From: Spiractinospora alimapuensis
GTDB lineage: Bacteria; Actinomycetota; Actinomycetes; Streptosporangiales; Streptosporangiaceae
NCBI RefSeq assembly: GCF_018437505.1
Contig: NZ_CP072467.1
Coordinates: forward strand, 1,240,001 to 1,304,000
Length of the DNA stretch: 64,000 bases
Direction: 5' to 3'
In this document: positions 24,743 to 33,010 of the stretch, piece after piece
Layout of the letters: every line of letters begins with the position of its first letter
How positions within the stretch are numbered: position 1 is the stretch's first letter
The notes under the pieces: model-generated
Database searches by the model: none
What the model saw: only the letters and a program-made list of their open reading frames with translations
Told to the model about the DNA's origin: nothing
Made by a program: the position numbers and the translations under genes

Positions 24743-25633
24743 TTATGGTTTGCGAAGCACTCCCCCGAACTCGAAGCCCTGCTTCGCGGTGTGGCGGGTC
24801 ACGCCCAGGTAGGGCCGTAGTGGCTCGGCCACGTCCGGCAGGGAAGGTTGGTTCGGGTCCGGTCGCCAGTCGTTGATGTCCACCAGGCCCGGCTCCACCA
24901 CGGTGAGGTCTCCCAGCCACGAGCGCACACGCTCGGGCGTGCGCGTCCGCCAAGGCATGCCCAGGTTATTCATGTACTCGGTGGCGGCCTCCGCGGTGGC
25001 TTCCCCCTCGACGACCACGTGGGAGATGGCGAGATGGCTCCCCGCGACCACGCGCCACATGGGGGCGAGGATCGCGTGTCGGGCGTCCTCATCGTCGGGG
25101 ATGCAGTGCGGGATGGAGAACATCAGCACGCCCACCGGCCGATCGAAGTCCAACAGCGCCTGGGTCTCGGGCGCGTCCAGGACGGAGTCGGGGTCCGTCA
25201 TGTCGGCCTGGATCACGGTGGTGTTGGCGTCCTCGTCCAACAACGCGCGGCCGTGCGCCAGCACGATGGGATCGTTGTCCACGTAGACGACGCGGGCGTC
25301 CGGCTGGAAGGCCTGGGCGACCTGGTGAACATTGCTGTCGGTCGGCAGACCGGAGCCCAGGTCCAGGAACTGCGTGATGCCGACGTCGCGAGCGAGATAG
25401 CGCACCGCGCGGTACAGGAACCGCCGGTTGGCCCGTGCCTCGTCGACCGCCTCGGGAAAGGACTCCAGCAGGGTCAGGATCAGGTCCCGGTCGACCTGGA
25501 AGTTGTCCTTGCCCCCCAACAACCAGCCATAGGTCCGCGCAGGAGTCGGCCGGTCGGTGAGGATCTCCGGCGGGAACGCGGCGGCGCCGTCGGTACCGGC
25601 GACACCCTTCATGAAACCGGTCGGGTCACTCAC
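24743..25633 (-). CDS. SAM-dependent methyltransferase, DUF574 type (copy 2)
   Basis: A 296-residue tandem paralogue of the preceding gene, read from a GTG with AGGAG seven bases upstream. It shares an almost unchanged block around DLGSGLPTDSNVHQVAQAF and the following strand, while the C-terminal substrate-facing half differs (for example SIPHCIPDDEDARH against the ATAHCVPDDDQARE of copy 1). This pattern fits duplication with selection or gene conversion on the cofactor site and divergence elsewhere. Substrate unknown. Confidence 0.87.
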   Translation of the reverse strand: MSDPTGFMKGVAGTDGAAAFPPEILTDRPTPARTYGWLLGGKDNFQVDRDLILTLLESFPEAVDEARANRRFLYRAVRYLARDVGITQFLDLGSGLPTDSNVHQVAQAFQPDARVVYVDNDPIVLAHGRALLDEDANTTVIQADMTDPDSVLDAPETQALLDFDRPVGVLMFSIPHCIPDDEDARHAILAPMWRVVAGSHLAISHVVVEGEATAEAATEYMNNLGMPWRTRTPERVRSWLGDLTVVEPGLVDINDWRPDPNQPSLPDVAEPLRPYLGVTRHTAKQGFEFGGVLRKP

Positions 25634-25789
25634 GGGGGGACTCCTGGGGACGAGCGGGCACACGGGGATGCCGTCGGCGGGCCACCGCCGCGACTTTCCG
25701 GGCAGAATGCCACATCTCTCCGCGACGCGGGAGACCCGATTGAGGGGTGTCCGCGTCACCACACCCCCCACCGCGTCGGCCGACCGGGC

Positions 25790-26710
25790 TCAGCACCCCT
25801 CCGAGGCGCCGGCGATGTGGACGAGACGCGTCGCGGGGTCGCTGAGGCGGGTGCCGCGTTGCCACACGGCGGTCAGGAGACGGCGCATGTCGACCCCGTC
25901 CACCGCGATCTCCCGGAACCTGCCGTCGTTGAGCTCGTTGGCCACGGCCAACACGCTCAGGACCGCGGGCGCGCTGTCCCCGGCGACGGCCACCTTGACC
26001 GCCGCGTTGGAGGAGAGCTCCAACGCCGGGGTGGCGGGACCGTGCCCCGTGGCCAGGGCAAGCGCCTGTTCCAGGGTTGTCCTGGTCCCCGAACCGGGTT
26101 CCCGCATGACCAGCGGAGTCTGGGCGAGCTCTGTCGCGGGCACCGGTCTGTGGCGGCGCGACCACGGATGGCGGGGCGTGGTGACCACCGCCAGTCGGTC
26201 CGTCCCGACGCGGGTCGAGGCCAGGTCGCGCGGCACGTCCTTGGACTCCACGAAGCCGAGGTCCACGGCGGAGCGGCGCAGGAGATCCGCGACCGTCTCG
26301 GAGTTCACGACGCGCAGTTCGACCTCGGTGTCGGAGGCGCTGGCGCGAAAGGCCACCAACCACTGCGGCACCAGGTACTCCGCGATCGTCATGCTCGCCG
26401 CGACCCGGAGCCACGCGGTTCGCCGCTCCCGCAGCGCGGCCACCCCGACCATCAGCTCCTCGGCGGTGTCCACCACGCCCGCGGCCCACCCCGCCACGCT
26501 GTGTCCCTGCGGAGTGAGCCGCGACCCCGACGTGTCCCGGAGGAGCAGCGGAAGCCCGAGTTCCCGCTCCAGGGTGTCCAGGCGGCGGCTCGCGGACGCC
26601 TGTGTGAGACCCAGCGCGTGGGCGGCCCGGCCGATGCTGCCGTGCTCCTCGACCAGAAGCAGCAGTCGCAGGCTCGCGATGTCCGGCCACTGGAGCCGCG
26701 GAGTGGTCAT
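25790..26710 (-). CDS. LysR-family transcriptional regulator
   Basis: A 306-residue LTTR. The N-terminal helix-turn-helix is SIGRAAHALGLTQASASRRL followed by LERELGLPLLLRDTSGSRLT; the rest is the periplasmic-binding-like effector domain (residues about 95-300). It is divergent from a YeiH-type exporter gene, the pairing known in enterobacteria as YeiE-YeiH. A perfect 23-base inverted repeat covers its start codon and should be its binding site. Confidence 0.88.
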   Translation of the reverse strand: MTTPRLQWPDIASLRLLLLVEEHGSIGRAAHALGLTQASASRRLDTLERELGLPLLLRDTSGSRLTPQGHSVAGWAAGVVDTAEELMVGVAALRERRTAWLRVAASMTIAEYLVPQWLVAFRASASDTEVELRVVNSETVADLLRRSAVDLGFVESKDVPRDLASTRVGTDRLAVVTTPRHPWSRRHRPVPATELAQTPLVMREPGSGTRTTLEQALALATGHGPATPALELSSNAAVKVAVAGDSAPAVLSVLAVANELNDGRFREIAVDGVDMRRLLTAVWQRGTRLSDPATRLVHIAGASEGC

Positions 26711-26727
26711 ACGTCCACCGTATGACC
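26705..26727. promoter_or_regulatory. Perfect inverted repeat over the lysR start
   Basis: GGTCATACG (26705-26713) and CGTATGACC (26719-26727) are perfect nine-base arms around TCCAC. The repeat includes the ATG of the LysR gene and ends 20 bases before the GTG of the divergent exporter. Binding here could repress the regulator and control the exporter together. Confidence 0.6.
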
Positions 26728-26747
26728 TTGCCCGAAACTGACCCCTA

Positions 26748-27818
26748 GTGGCCCGCCAGACCCAAGATCACCATGGGCTCATGCCCGAAAACCGACAAAC
26801 CGCCGGACCCGTCGCGCCGGAACCGGAGCTCCCGCGCTTCCAGCCGCTTCGGACGCTGCTGCCGGGCGTGGCGCTGACAGCGCTCGGCACAGGCGCCGCG
26901 TTCGGGGCGCACCTGGTCCTGCCGGCCGTCAGCGCCCTCATGGCCGCCCTGGTGCTGGGCGCGGTGGTCGCCAACACCGGGCTGCTGCGGCCGAGCGCAC
27001 AGCCGGGGGTGCGTGCGACCTCCAAGACTCCGCTGCGGGCGGGGATCGTGCTGTTGGGACTGCAGCTCGCCGTGGCCGACGTGCTGGCGCTGGGACTCCC
27101 CGTCCTGGGCGTCATCGTGGTGACGGTCTTCTGCACGTTCTTCGGCACCGTGGTCCTCGCGCGATGGCTCGGGCTCGGCACCGAACGCGGAGTGCTGGTC
27201 GCCGCCGGAACCGCCATCTGTGGCGCCTCGGCGGTGGCCGCCATGCGCGGCGTGGTCGACTCCGAGGAAGAGGACGTGATGACCGCCGTGGCACTGGTGA
27301 CCCTCTTCGGCACCGTCACGGTGTTCGCCCTGCCCGTCCTGCACGGCGGTGGGGCCATGGACGACGCCGGGTTCGGCATGTGGGCCGGTGCCAGCGTCCA
27401 CGAGGTGGGCCAGGTGGTGGCGGCCGCGGGTGCGGTCGGTTCGACGGCGCTCGCGTCCGCCGTCGTCGTCAAGCTGACCCGGGTCCTCCTGCTCGCCCCG
27501 ATGATCGTCGGTGTCGGCCTGTGGCGGCGAACCCGCACCCGGACCACCGCCGGCCCCCGGCCCCCGATCGTTCCCCTGTTCGTGGTGGGCTTCCTCGGCG
27601 CGGTCGCCCTGGGGTCCCTCGACGTCCTGCCCGCACCAGTCCTCGACGCGGCGGCCCTCGCCCAGACGATCCTCCTCAGCGCCGGCCTCTTCGCCCTGGG
27701 GACAGCGGTGCGGATCGTCCCGCTCGTGCGTACCGGCGGCAGAAGCATCGTCCTGGGCGCCGGAGCGACCCTGATCGTCACCACCGTGGCGGGAGTGGGG
27801 ATCGTGCTGGTGACCTGA
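26748..27818 (+). CDS. YeiH-family putative anion (sulfate) exporter
   Basis: A 356-residue membrane protein of the YeiH/UPF0324 family with about 10 segments. Typical stretches are AGIVLLGLQLAVADVLALG, VAAGTAICGASAVAA and WAGASVHEVGQVVAAAG, the last with the conserved histidine/glutamate. The family is annotated as putative sulfate or sulfonate exporter on weak evidence. It is divergent from a LysR regulator, as in enterobacterial yeiE-yeiH. The GTG at 26748 gives the longest protein; an ATG at 26781 is an alternative start without a better ribosome site. Confidence 0.83.
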   Translation: MARQTQDHHGLMPENRQTAGPVAPEPELPRFQPLRTLLPGVALTALGTGAAFGAHLVLPAVSALMAALVLGAVVANTGLLRPSAQPGVRATSKTPLRAGIVLLGLQLAVADVLALGLPVLGVIVVTVFCTFFGTVVLARWLGLGTERGVLVAAGTAICGASAVAAMRGVVDSEEEDVMTAVALVTLFGTVTVFALPVLHGGGAMDDAGFGMWAGASVHEVGQVVAAAGAVGSTALASAVVVKLTRVLLLAPMIVGVGLWRRTRTRTTAGPRPPIVPLFVVGFLGAVALGSLDVLPAPVLDAAALAQTILLSAGLFALGTAVRIVPLVRTGGRSIVLGAGATLIVTTVAGVGIVLVT

Positions 27819-27823
27819 GGGGG

Positions 27824-28237
27824 TTACGGCCCACTGAGCCACTGAACGGGTTGACCAGTGACCGCGGCAACACACTCGAAGTCCCGATCGCCGTGCAACA
27901 GCGTGGTTCCGGTGAGTTCGGCGGTGGCGGCGAGGAGCAGGTCCACCGCGCCGGCGGAACGATGCTGGCCCCGGCTCGTCAGCTCCTCCTGAACCTTCGC
28001 GGCGCGCCCATAGACCCCGTCGGGGATGAACACGGACGGAAACAGCTGGTTGAGGCGTCGCGTCTTGTCTATATGGTCCTCGCGGGAACGAGCGCTGTAA
28101 AGGAATTCAAGTTCAGTAACCGGACAGATGCCTACCAGTCCGGCTGTCACCGGCCCCTCCCACTCATGCACGATCTCCGGTCGCGTGAGGAGTCGGACGA
28201 GCGCGCTGATGTCGACGAGGTAATGGGTGACGTTCAC
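27824..28237 (-). CDS. VapC-type PIN-domain ribonuclease toxin (second module)
   Basis: A 137-residue PIN protein. D9 in YLVDISALVRLL, the glutamate in PVTELEFLYSAR, the aspartate in AVDLLLAATA and D in HGDRDFECVA make up the metal site. This arrangement with ELEFLYSAR and DRDFE is typical of actinobacterial VapC of the Mycobacterium type. The ATG overlaps the antitoxin stop by four bases (ATGA, 28234-28237). Confidence 0.87.
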   Translation of the reverse strand: MNVTHYLVDISALVRLLTRPEIVHEWEGPVTAGLVGICPVTELEFLYSARSREDHIDKTRRLNQLFPSVFIPDGVYGRAAKVQEELTSRGQHRSAGAVDLLLAATAELTGTTLLHGDRDFECVAAVTGQPVQWLSGP

Positions 28238-28443
28238 GGTCGGTAGTTACGCTTGTCCTTGAGGACTTCGAAATCGCCTCGATCCCCCATCGCCAGCAGC
28301 TCCGCGAAGGCCTTCGCCTTGGCGATACGTTCTCCCACGTCCTTCAGTGCGGCGTTGACCGTGTCCTGCTTGGTCGCGGTTCCCAGCACTTCCGCACCCT
28401 TGGCCAGAGCTTGGTCGTCGATGTCGATGAGCATCTTCGTCAC
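28234..28443 (-). CDS. VapB-type antitoxin (second module)
   Basis: A 69-residue protein starting MTKMLIDIDDQALAKGAEVL, then TKQDTVNAALKDVGERI, the standard VapB ribbon-helix-helix. Its C-terminus GDFEVLKDKRNYRP should bind the PIN toxin. The GTG at 28443 is preferred because GGGAGG lies six bases upstream; the internal ATG at 28434 lacks a site. Upstream AT-rich repeats at 28461-28490 are the likely operator. Confidence 0.84.
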   Translation of the reverse strand: MTKMLIDIDDQALAKGAEVLGTATKQDTVNAALKDVGERIAKAKAFAELLAMGDRGDFEVLKDKRNYRP

Positions 28444-28460
28444 GACCCACCTCCCACATG

Positions 28461-28490
28461 CGTATATACAGATGCCATGTTCCGTATATA
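28461..28490. promoter_or_regulatory. Repeated CGTATATA boxes of the second vapBC module
   Basis: CGTATATA occurs at 28461-28468 and 28483-28490, 22 bases apart, and GTATATAC at 28462-28469 is palindromic. They lie 18-47 bases upstream of the antitoxin start in the only strongly AT-rich patch nearby. Spacing of two helical turns suits cooperative binding by a VapBC complex and supplies TATA-type -10 sequences. Confidence 0.5.
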
Positions 28491-28571
28491 TGAGTGACTG
28501 GCGCCGCGGGGGCCCGTGGCCGCACCGGGGTCGAACCGTGATGTACGACCCCGGGGGTGTGGCCGGTGGGG

Positions 28572-28904
28572 TCACCAGAACACGGCGACGGCGACGTTCA
28601 CGACCGCGAGGGCGCCGGCGGTGTTGGCCAGGGCGGTCTTGGGGTTGCGGACGTTGAGGATCGCGACGACGAGGACGGCGACGGCCACGGCCGCCTTGAC
28701 CGTGATCTTGATGTGGTTGACGTCGCCATCGCCCATCTCCAGCATGCCGACCAGCAGCAGACCGGACACGAGCTGCAGGATCGAGCTGTGCAGGATCGCC
28801 TTGGGACCCTTGGTGCTGGCGGAGAGCTGCATCAACCACCCGGCGATGATCCCCGCCATGCCCAGTAGGTGGAGGAAGAGAAAGACGTTCTTGAGGATTT
28901 CCAT
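28572..28904 (-). CDS. Small four-helix membrane protein
   Basis: A 110-residue protein with four hydrophobic segments: FLFLHLLGMAGIIAGWLMQL, SILQLVSGLLLVGMLEM, VKAAVAVAVLVVAILNV and AGALAVVNVAVAVFW. A histidine in helix 1 and a short charged loop with GDGDVNHIK are the only polar marks. Similar uncharacterised integral membrane proteins occur in many actinomycetes. No function is recognised. Confidence 0.7.
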   Translation of the reverse strand: MEILKNVFLFLHLLGMAGIIAGWLMQLSASTKGPKAILHSSILQLVSGLLLVGMLEMGDGDVNHIKITVKAAVAVAVLVVAILNVRNPKTALANTAGALAVVNVAVAVFW

Positions 28905-28974
28905 GCCTGCAAACTACTACAGAGCGTAGAAGACGCAGGACCGGGGGCGTCGACGCGTATCGGATCCGCCCCGC

Positions 28975-29499
28975 TCAGGCACCGCGAAACGCGTGCAGTT
29001 GCTCGACGGACAGGGAGTATATTCCGGCCGCCCGGTCCAGGGCGTCGTCCACGATCTCCCGCCGGTCCGCCACACACAACCCCCGCGCGAAGGCCAGGGC
29101 CCGCCCCAGGTCGACGCGCGCGTGCGGCAGCCGCACCTCCACCCAACCCCGACGCATGAACTCCACCGTGCGCGGCCACATCATCCAGCTCGGCATACGA
29201 ACCAGGTCCTGCAGGCTCATCCGCTCCCCGTCCAGGGGGCGCCGCGCCAGGGTGTCGACGACCACGGTGTGACGCACGCACGCGTCGAACAGCTCGGTGA
29301 CCATCCCGCCGTCGGTGAACTCCGCCGCGCATCCCGCGATGTAGGCCACGACCTCACTGCGGCACATCCGGCACTTGTCCATGGAGATGGACAGGCAGCG
29401 ACGCACCGCGAGGGAGTCCGGCTCGACGGGGCCCGCCGGGTCCTGCGCCTCGTGCGCCTGCCCGTACGGGCAGCGAATCGCCAGTGGATGGGTGGCCAT
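28975..29499 (-). CDS. Hypothetical protein with cysteine pairs
   Basis: A 174-residue protein from an ATG with GGGGAG upstream. It has CPYGQAH near the N-terminus and SMDKCRMCRSEV around residues 39-50, so three cysteines could form a metal site, but the spacing matches no family I know. The C-terminal half is helical. It lies between a small membrane protein and nadE on the same strand. Function unknown. Confidence 0.6.
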   Translation of the reverse strand: MATHPLAIRCPYGQAHEAQDPAGPVEPDSLAVRRCLSISMDKCRMCRSEVVAYIAGCAAEFTDGGMVTELFDACVRHTVVVDTLARRPLDGERMSLQDLVRMPSWMMWPRTVEFMRRGWVEVRLPHARVDLGRALAFARGLCVADRREIVDDALDRAAGIYSLSVEQLHAFRGA

Positions 29500-29615
29500 G
29501 ACTCCCCGCTTCTCCCGCGCGGGGCCTGGGCACTGTCCGGATATGCCGCCCTCGCGCACAGGCTCATCGTAGCGGAGCGACCGCACACTGTCCGAGGTTC
29601 AAGATCACGCGCTGG

Positions 29616-31367
29616 TCAGGTCCAACGGCTGGTGATGGGCAGTCGACGGTCCCGTCCGAAATTGCGCGCGCTGACCTTCGGGCCCGGTGGGTACTGGCGG
29701 CGCTTGTACTCGGCGCGGTCCACCATGCGGATCACCCGATCCACCAGTGTGGGGTCGTGTCCGACGTCCACCAGCTCGGCGCGGCCCAGGTCGGTGCCGA
29801 TGTAGTCGTCCAGCAGGGCGTCGAGCACCTCGTAGGGAGGCAGGGAGTCGGAGTCCAACTGTCCGGGGGCGAGTTCCGCGCTGGGCGGCTTGGCGACGGA
29901 GTTCTCCGGGATGGGTGGGGTCTCCCCGCGCCGCACCGCCATCGCGTTGCGCCACCGCGCCAGGTCCCACACGGCGGTCTTCCACACGTCCTTCAGTGGA
30001 GCGAACCCGCCCGCCGAGTCGCCGTAGAGCGTGGAGTAGCCGGCGGCCAACTCGCTCTTGTTGCCGGTGGTGAGCACCAGATGCCCCTCACCGTTGGACA
30101 GCGTCATGAGCAACTGCCCACGCACCCGCGCCTGCAGGTTCTCCGCCGCGAGCCCCGTGGGATGGACCGCGTTCTCGAAGGCGTCCACCATGGGGCCGAC
30201 CGGCACGGTCCGCCCGTGGATGCCCTGCCGTTTGACCAGGTCCTCGGCGTCACTCACCGAGTGGGTGGAGGAATGGCGGCTGGGCATGAGCACGCCGTGG
30301 ACGCGCTCGGGGCCCACGGCGTCGGTGGCGATGGCGGCGGTGAGCGCGGAGTCGATTCCGCCGGACAGGCCCAGGATCACCGACGGGAACCCGTTCTTAC
30401 GCACGTAGTCGCGGGTGCCCGTCACCAGCGCCTCGTACAGCTCCTCGAGGTCCTCCAGGGCGTCGTGGCGCTGTGGGCCCAGCGGGTCCCGGGCGGGGGT
30501 CGCCGTGACGTCGAGGGCGTGGGAGCGGATGGTCAGGCCGGACCGTTCGTCGCGGTACTCCGTGCCCTCGCGGCGCTCGGCGCCGGACGGAAGGGTGAGG
30601 TCGGCGAGCAGAAGGTGCTCGGTGAACTGCGGGGCGCGGGCGAGCAGCTCGCCGTCGGCGTCCACCACGAGGGAGTCACCGTCGAACACCAGCTCGTCCT
30701 GGCCGCCGACCATGTTCACGTAGGCCAGGGCCGCTCCCGACTCCCGGGCACGCCTTCGGCACAGCTCGAGGCGAACGTCGTCCTTCGCACGCTCGAACGG
30801 GGAACCGTTCAGGACGACGAGGAGACCCGCCCCGGCCGTGTTCGCCGCGGCGACGGGGCCGCCCTCCTGCCAGATGTCCTCGCAGATCGCGAACGCGACG
30901 TCGACTCCCAGCAGGGAGACGACGGGGAGGACGTCGCCGGGAACGAAGTACCGGTACTCGTCGAACACCCCGTAGTTGGGCAGGTGGTGCTTGGCGGACA
31001 CCACCCGGACCCGGCCCTCGTGCAGGACCCCCAGCGCGTTGCGCGGCGCCCCGGCGGGTTCACCGAGCCGTGTCCGCTCGTCACCGCGCCGGTCCAGGAA
31101 GCCCACCGCGACGGGGAGACGCCCCAGGCCCTCCTCGGCGAGTCGCTCGGCGAGCCGCTCCACGGCGGCCAGGGAGGCGGCCACGAAGGAGCGACGCAGC
31201 GCGAGGTCCTCGACCGGGTAGCCCGGGAGCGTCATCTCCGGGAACGCCACGAGGTCCGCACCCCGGCGGTCGGCCTGCCGGGCGTACTCGACCACCTGGT
31301 CGGCGTTGCCGTCGAAGTCTCCGACGCCCGGGTTAGTCTGGGCGAGCGCGATTCGCAGTTGAGGCAC
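29616..31367 (-). CDS. nadE: Glutamine-dependent NAD+ synthetase
   Basis: A 583-residue two-domain enzyme making NAD from nicotinate adenine dinucleotide with ATP and ammonia from glutamine. The N-terminal nitrilase-fold amidase has its triad at E44 (FPEMTLPGYP), K126 (SAKHHLPNYG) and C162 (FAICEDIW). The C-terminal synthetase has the pyrophosphatase loop LGLSGGIDSAL near residue 333 and GNKSELAAGYSTLYGD. No Shine-Dalgarno precedes the GTG, but TAGGCT lies seven bases upstream on the minus strand, indicating a leaderless mRNA. It is divergent from glnA2. Confidence 0.93.
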   Translation of the reverse strand: MPQLRIALAQTNPGVGDFDGNADQVVEYARQADRRGADLVAFPEMTLPGYPVEDLALRRSFVAASLAAVERLAERLAEEGLGRLPVAVGFLDRRGDERTRLGEPAGAPRNALGVLHEGRVRVVSAKHHLPNYGVFDEYRYFVPGDVLPVVSLLGVDVAFAICEDIWQEGGPVAAANTAGAGLLVVLNGSPFERAKDDVRLELCRRRARESGAALAYVNMVGGQDELVFDGDSLVVDADGELLARAPQFTEHLLLADLTLPSGAERREGTEYRDERSGLTIRSHALDVTATPARDPLGPQRHDALEDLEELYEALVTGTRDYVRKNGFPSVILGLSGGIDSALTAAIATDAVGPERVHGVLMPSRHSSTHSVSDAEDLVKRQGIHGRTVPVGPMVDAFENAVHPTGLAAENLQARVRGQLLMTLSNGEGHLVLTTGNKSELAAGYSTLYGDSAGGFAPLKDVWKTAVWDLARWRNAMAVRRGETPPIPENSVAKPPSAELAPGQLDSDSLPPYEVLDALLDDYIGTDLGRAELVDVGHDPTLVDRVIRMVDRAEYKRRQYPPGPKVSARNFGRDRRLPITSRWT

Positions 31368-31510
31368 GAGCCCAAGCCTAGAGGGTGGCCCCGCGCGGCC
31401 ACGCGCCGACCACTCCGACGGGACGTCGTTAACGCGCCAGAAACCCTGACCAGGCACACTGGGGGTGAGAGCGGCGAGCGAGCCGCGCGGACGACGACGA
31501 AGGAGGACCG

Positions 31511-32872
31511 GTGGATCGACAGCAGGAGTTCGTGCTCCGAACGTTGGAGGAGCGCGAGATCCGGTTCGTACGTCTGTGGTTCACCGACGTTCTCGGCTAC
31601 CTGAAGTCGGTCGCCGTCGCCCCCGCCGAACTCGAGAACGCGTTCAGTGAGGGGATCGGCTTCGACGGCTCCGCCATCGAGGGCTTCGCGCGGGTGCACG
31701 AGTCCGACATGTTGGTGCAACCGGACCCCGCCACGTTCCAGGTGCTGCCCTGGCGCAACGAGCCGCACGGGACCGCCCGCATGTACTGCGACGTGTTGTT
31801 GCCGGACGGCTCGCCGAGCTACGCCGATCCCCGCCACGTGCTCAAGCGTCAACTCAGCCGGGCGTCCGACGCGGGGTTCACGTTCTACACGCACCCCGAG
31901 ATCGAGTTCTACGTGTTGAAGCGCAAGCCGGACCCCGGTGAGCTGCCCGAGCCCAACGACGAGGGCGGCTACTTCGACCACACGCCGCACTCCAGCGCCT
32001 ACAACTTCCGACGCAACGCCATCATGATGCTGGAGGACATGAGCATCTCGGTGGAGTTCAGCCACCACGAGGGCGGCCCCGGCCAGCAGGAGATCGACCT
32101 GCGCTACGCCGACGCCCTCACCACCGCCGACAACATCATGACGTTCCGCCATGTCATGAAGGAGGTGGCGCTGGAACAGGGCGTCTACGCCACGTTCATG
32201 CCCAAGCCCTTCGGACAGTTCCCGGGGTCGGGCATGCACACCCACCTGTCCCTGTTCGAAGGCGACCGCAACGCGTTCCACGAGCCGGGAGCGACCTTCC
32301 AGTTGTCGACGATCGGCCGGGGGTTCATCGCGGGCCTCCTCACCCACGCGGCGGAGATCACCGCGGTGTGCAACCAGTGGGTGAACTCCTACAAGCGCCT
32401 GTGGGCCAACGCCGCCGCGTCCGCGGGTGCGGGCGGCGAGGCACCGGCCTACGTCTGCTGGGGCCACAACAACCGGTCCGCGCTGGTCCGCGTGCCGATG
32501 TACAAGCCCGGCAAGCCCAACTCGGCGCGGATCGAGTACCGCGCGTTGGACTCGGCGTGCAACCCCTACCTCGCCTACGCGGTGATCCTGGCCGCCGGGC
32601 TCAAGGGGATCGAGGAAGGCTACACCCTGCCGCCCGAGGCCGAGGACGACGTGTGGGGCCTCACCCCCGCCGAACGACGCGCGCTGGGCATCAAGCCACT
32701 CCCCCAGAGCCTGGACGAGGCGATCCGCACCATGGAAGAGAGCGAACTCGTCGCCGAGACCCTCGGCGAGCACGTGTTCGACTACTTCCTGCGCAACAAG
32801 CGCGCGGAGTGGGAGGAGTACCGCAGCCAGGTCACTCCCTTCGAGCTGCAGCGCAACCTCCCCACGCTGTGA
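31511..32872 (+). CDS. glnA2: Glutamine synthetase-like protein (GlnA2 type)
   Basis: A 453-residue member of the glutamine synthetase I family: an N-terminal beta-grasp domain, DGSAIEGFARVHESDM, the catalytic PEIEFYVL and EFSHHEGGPGQQEI stretches, GSGMHTHLSLF and RIEYRALDSACNPYLA. AAGGAGGA precedes the GTG. The adenylylation tyrosine of classical GlnA (NLYDLP-like) is replaced: this region reads EDDVWGLTPAE, with W382 at the tyrosine position, so GlnE should not control it. In S. coelicolor GlnA2 was described as a gamma-glutamylpolyamine synthetase, so glutamine synthesis is not assured. The nearby nadE and glnE match the usual actinobacterial neighbourhood. Confidence 0.88.
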   Translation: MDRQQEFVLRTLEEREIRFVRLWFTDVLGYLKSVAVAPAELENAFSEGIGFDGSAIEGFARVHESDMLVQPDPATFQVLPWRNEPHGTARMYCDVLLPDGSPSYADPRHVLKRQLSRASDAGFTFYTHPEIEFYVLKRKPDPGELPEPNDEGGYFDHTPHSSAYNFRRNAIMMLEDMSISVEFSHHEGGPGQQEIDLRYADALTTADNIMTFRHVMKEVALEQGVYATFMPKPFGQFPGSGMHTHLSLFEGDRNAFHEPGATFQLSTIGRGFIAGLLTHAAEITAVCNQWVNSYKRLWANAAASAGAGGEAPAYVCWGHNNRSALVRVPMYKPGKPNSARIEYRALDSACNPYLAYAVILAAGLKGIEEGYTLPPEAEDDVWGLTPAERRALGIKPLPQSLDEAIRTMEESELVAETLGEHVFDYFLRNKRAEWEEYRSQVTPFELQRNLPTL

Positions 32873-33010
32873 CCCCCTCCCACCCATCCCCCCGTCAGGT
32901 TTTCTCCACACCGAACCGGTGGGGGTGCACATCGGCCTGCCCGAGGTGCCGACGCCACCCAGGCACGCGTGGGGTAGTTTGAGGGCCCCTCACAGGCTTG
33001 GAGACCCCGA

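Noticed and set aside
29757-31604. A 615-residue plus-strand frame across nadE
   Set aside because: It is a compositional shadow of nadE, which has all catalytic motifs; the antisense product has no recognisable domain.
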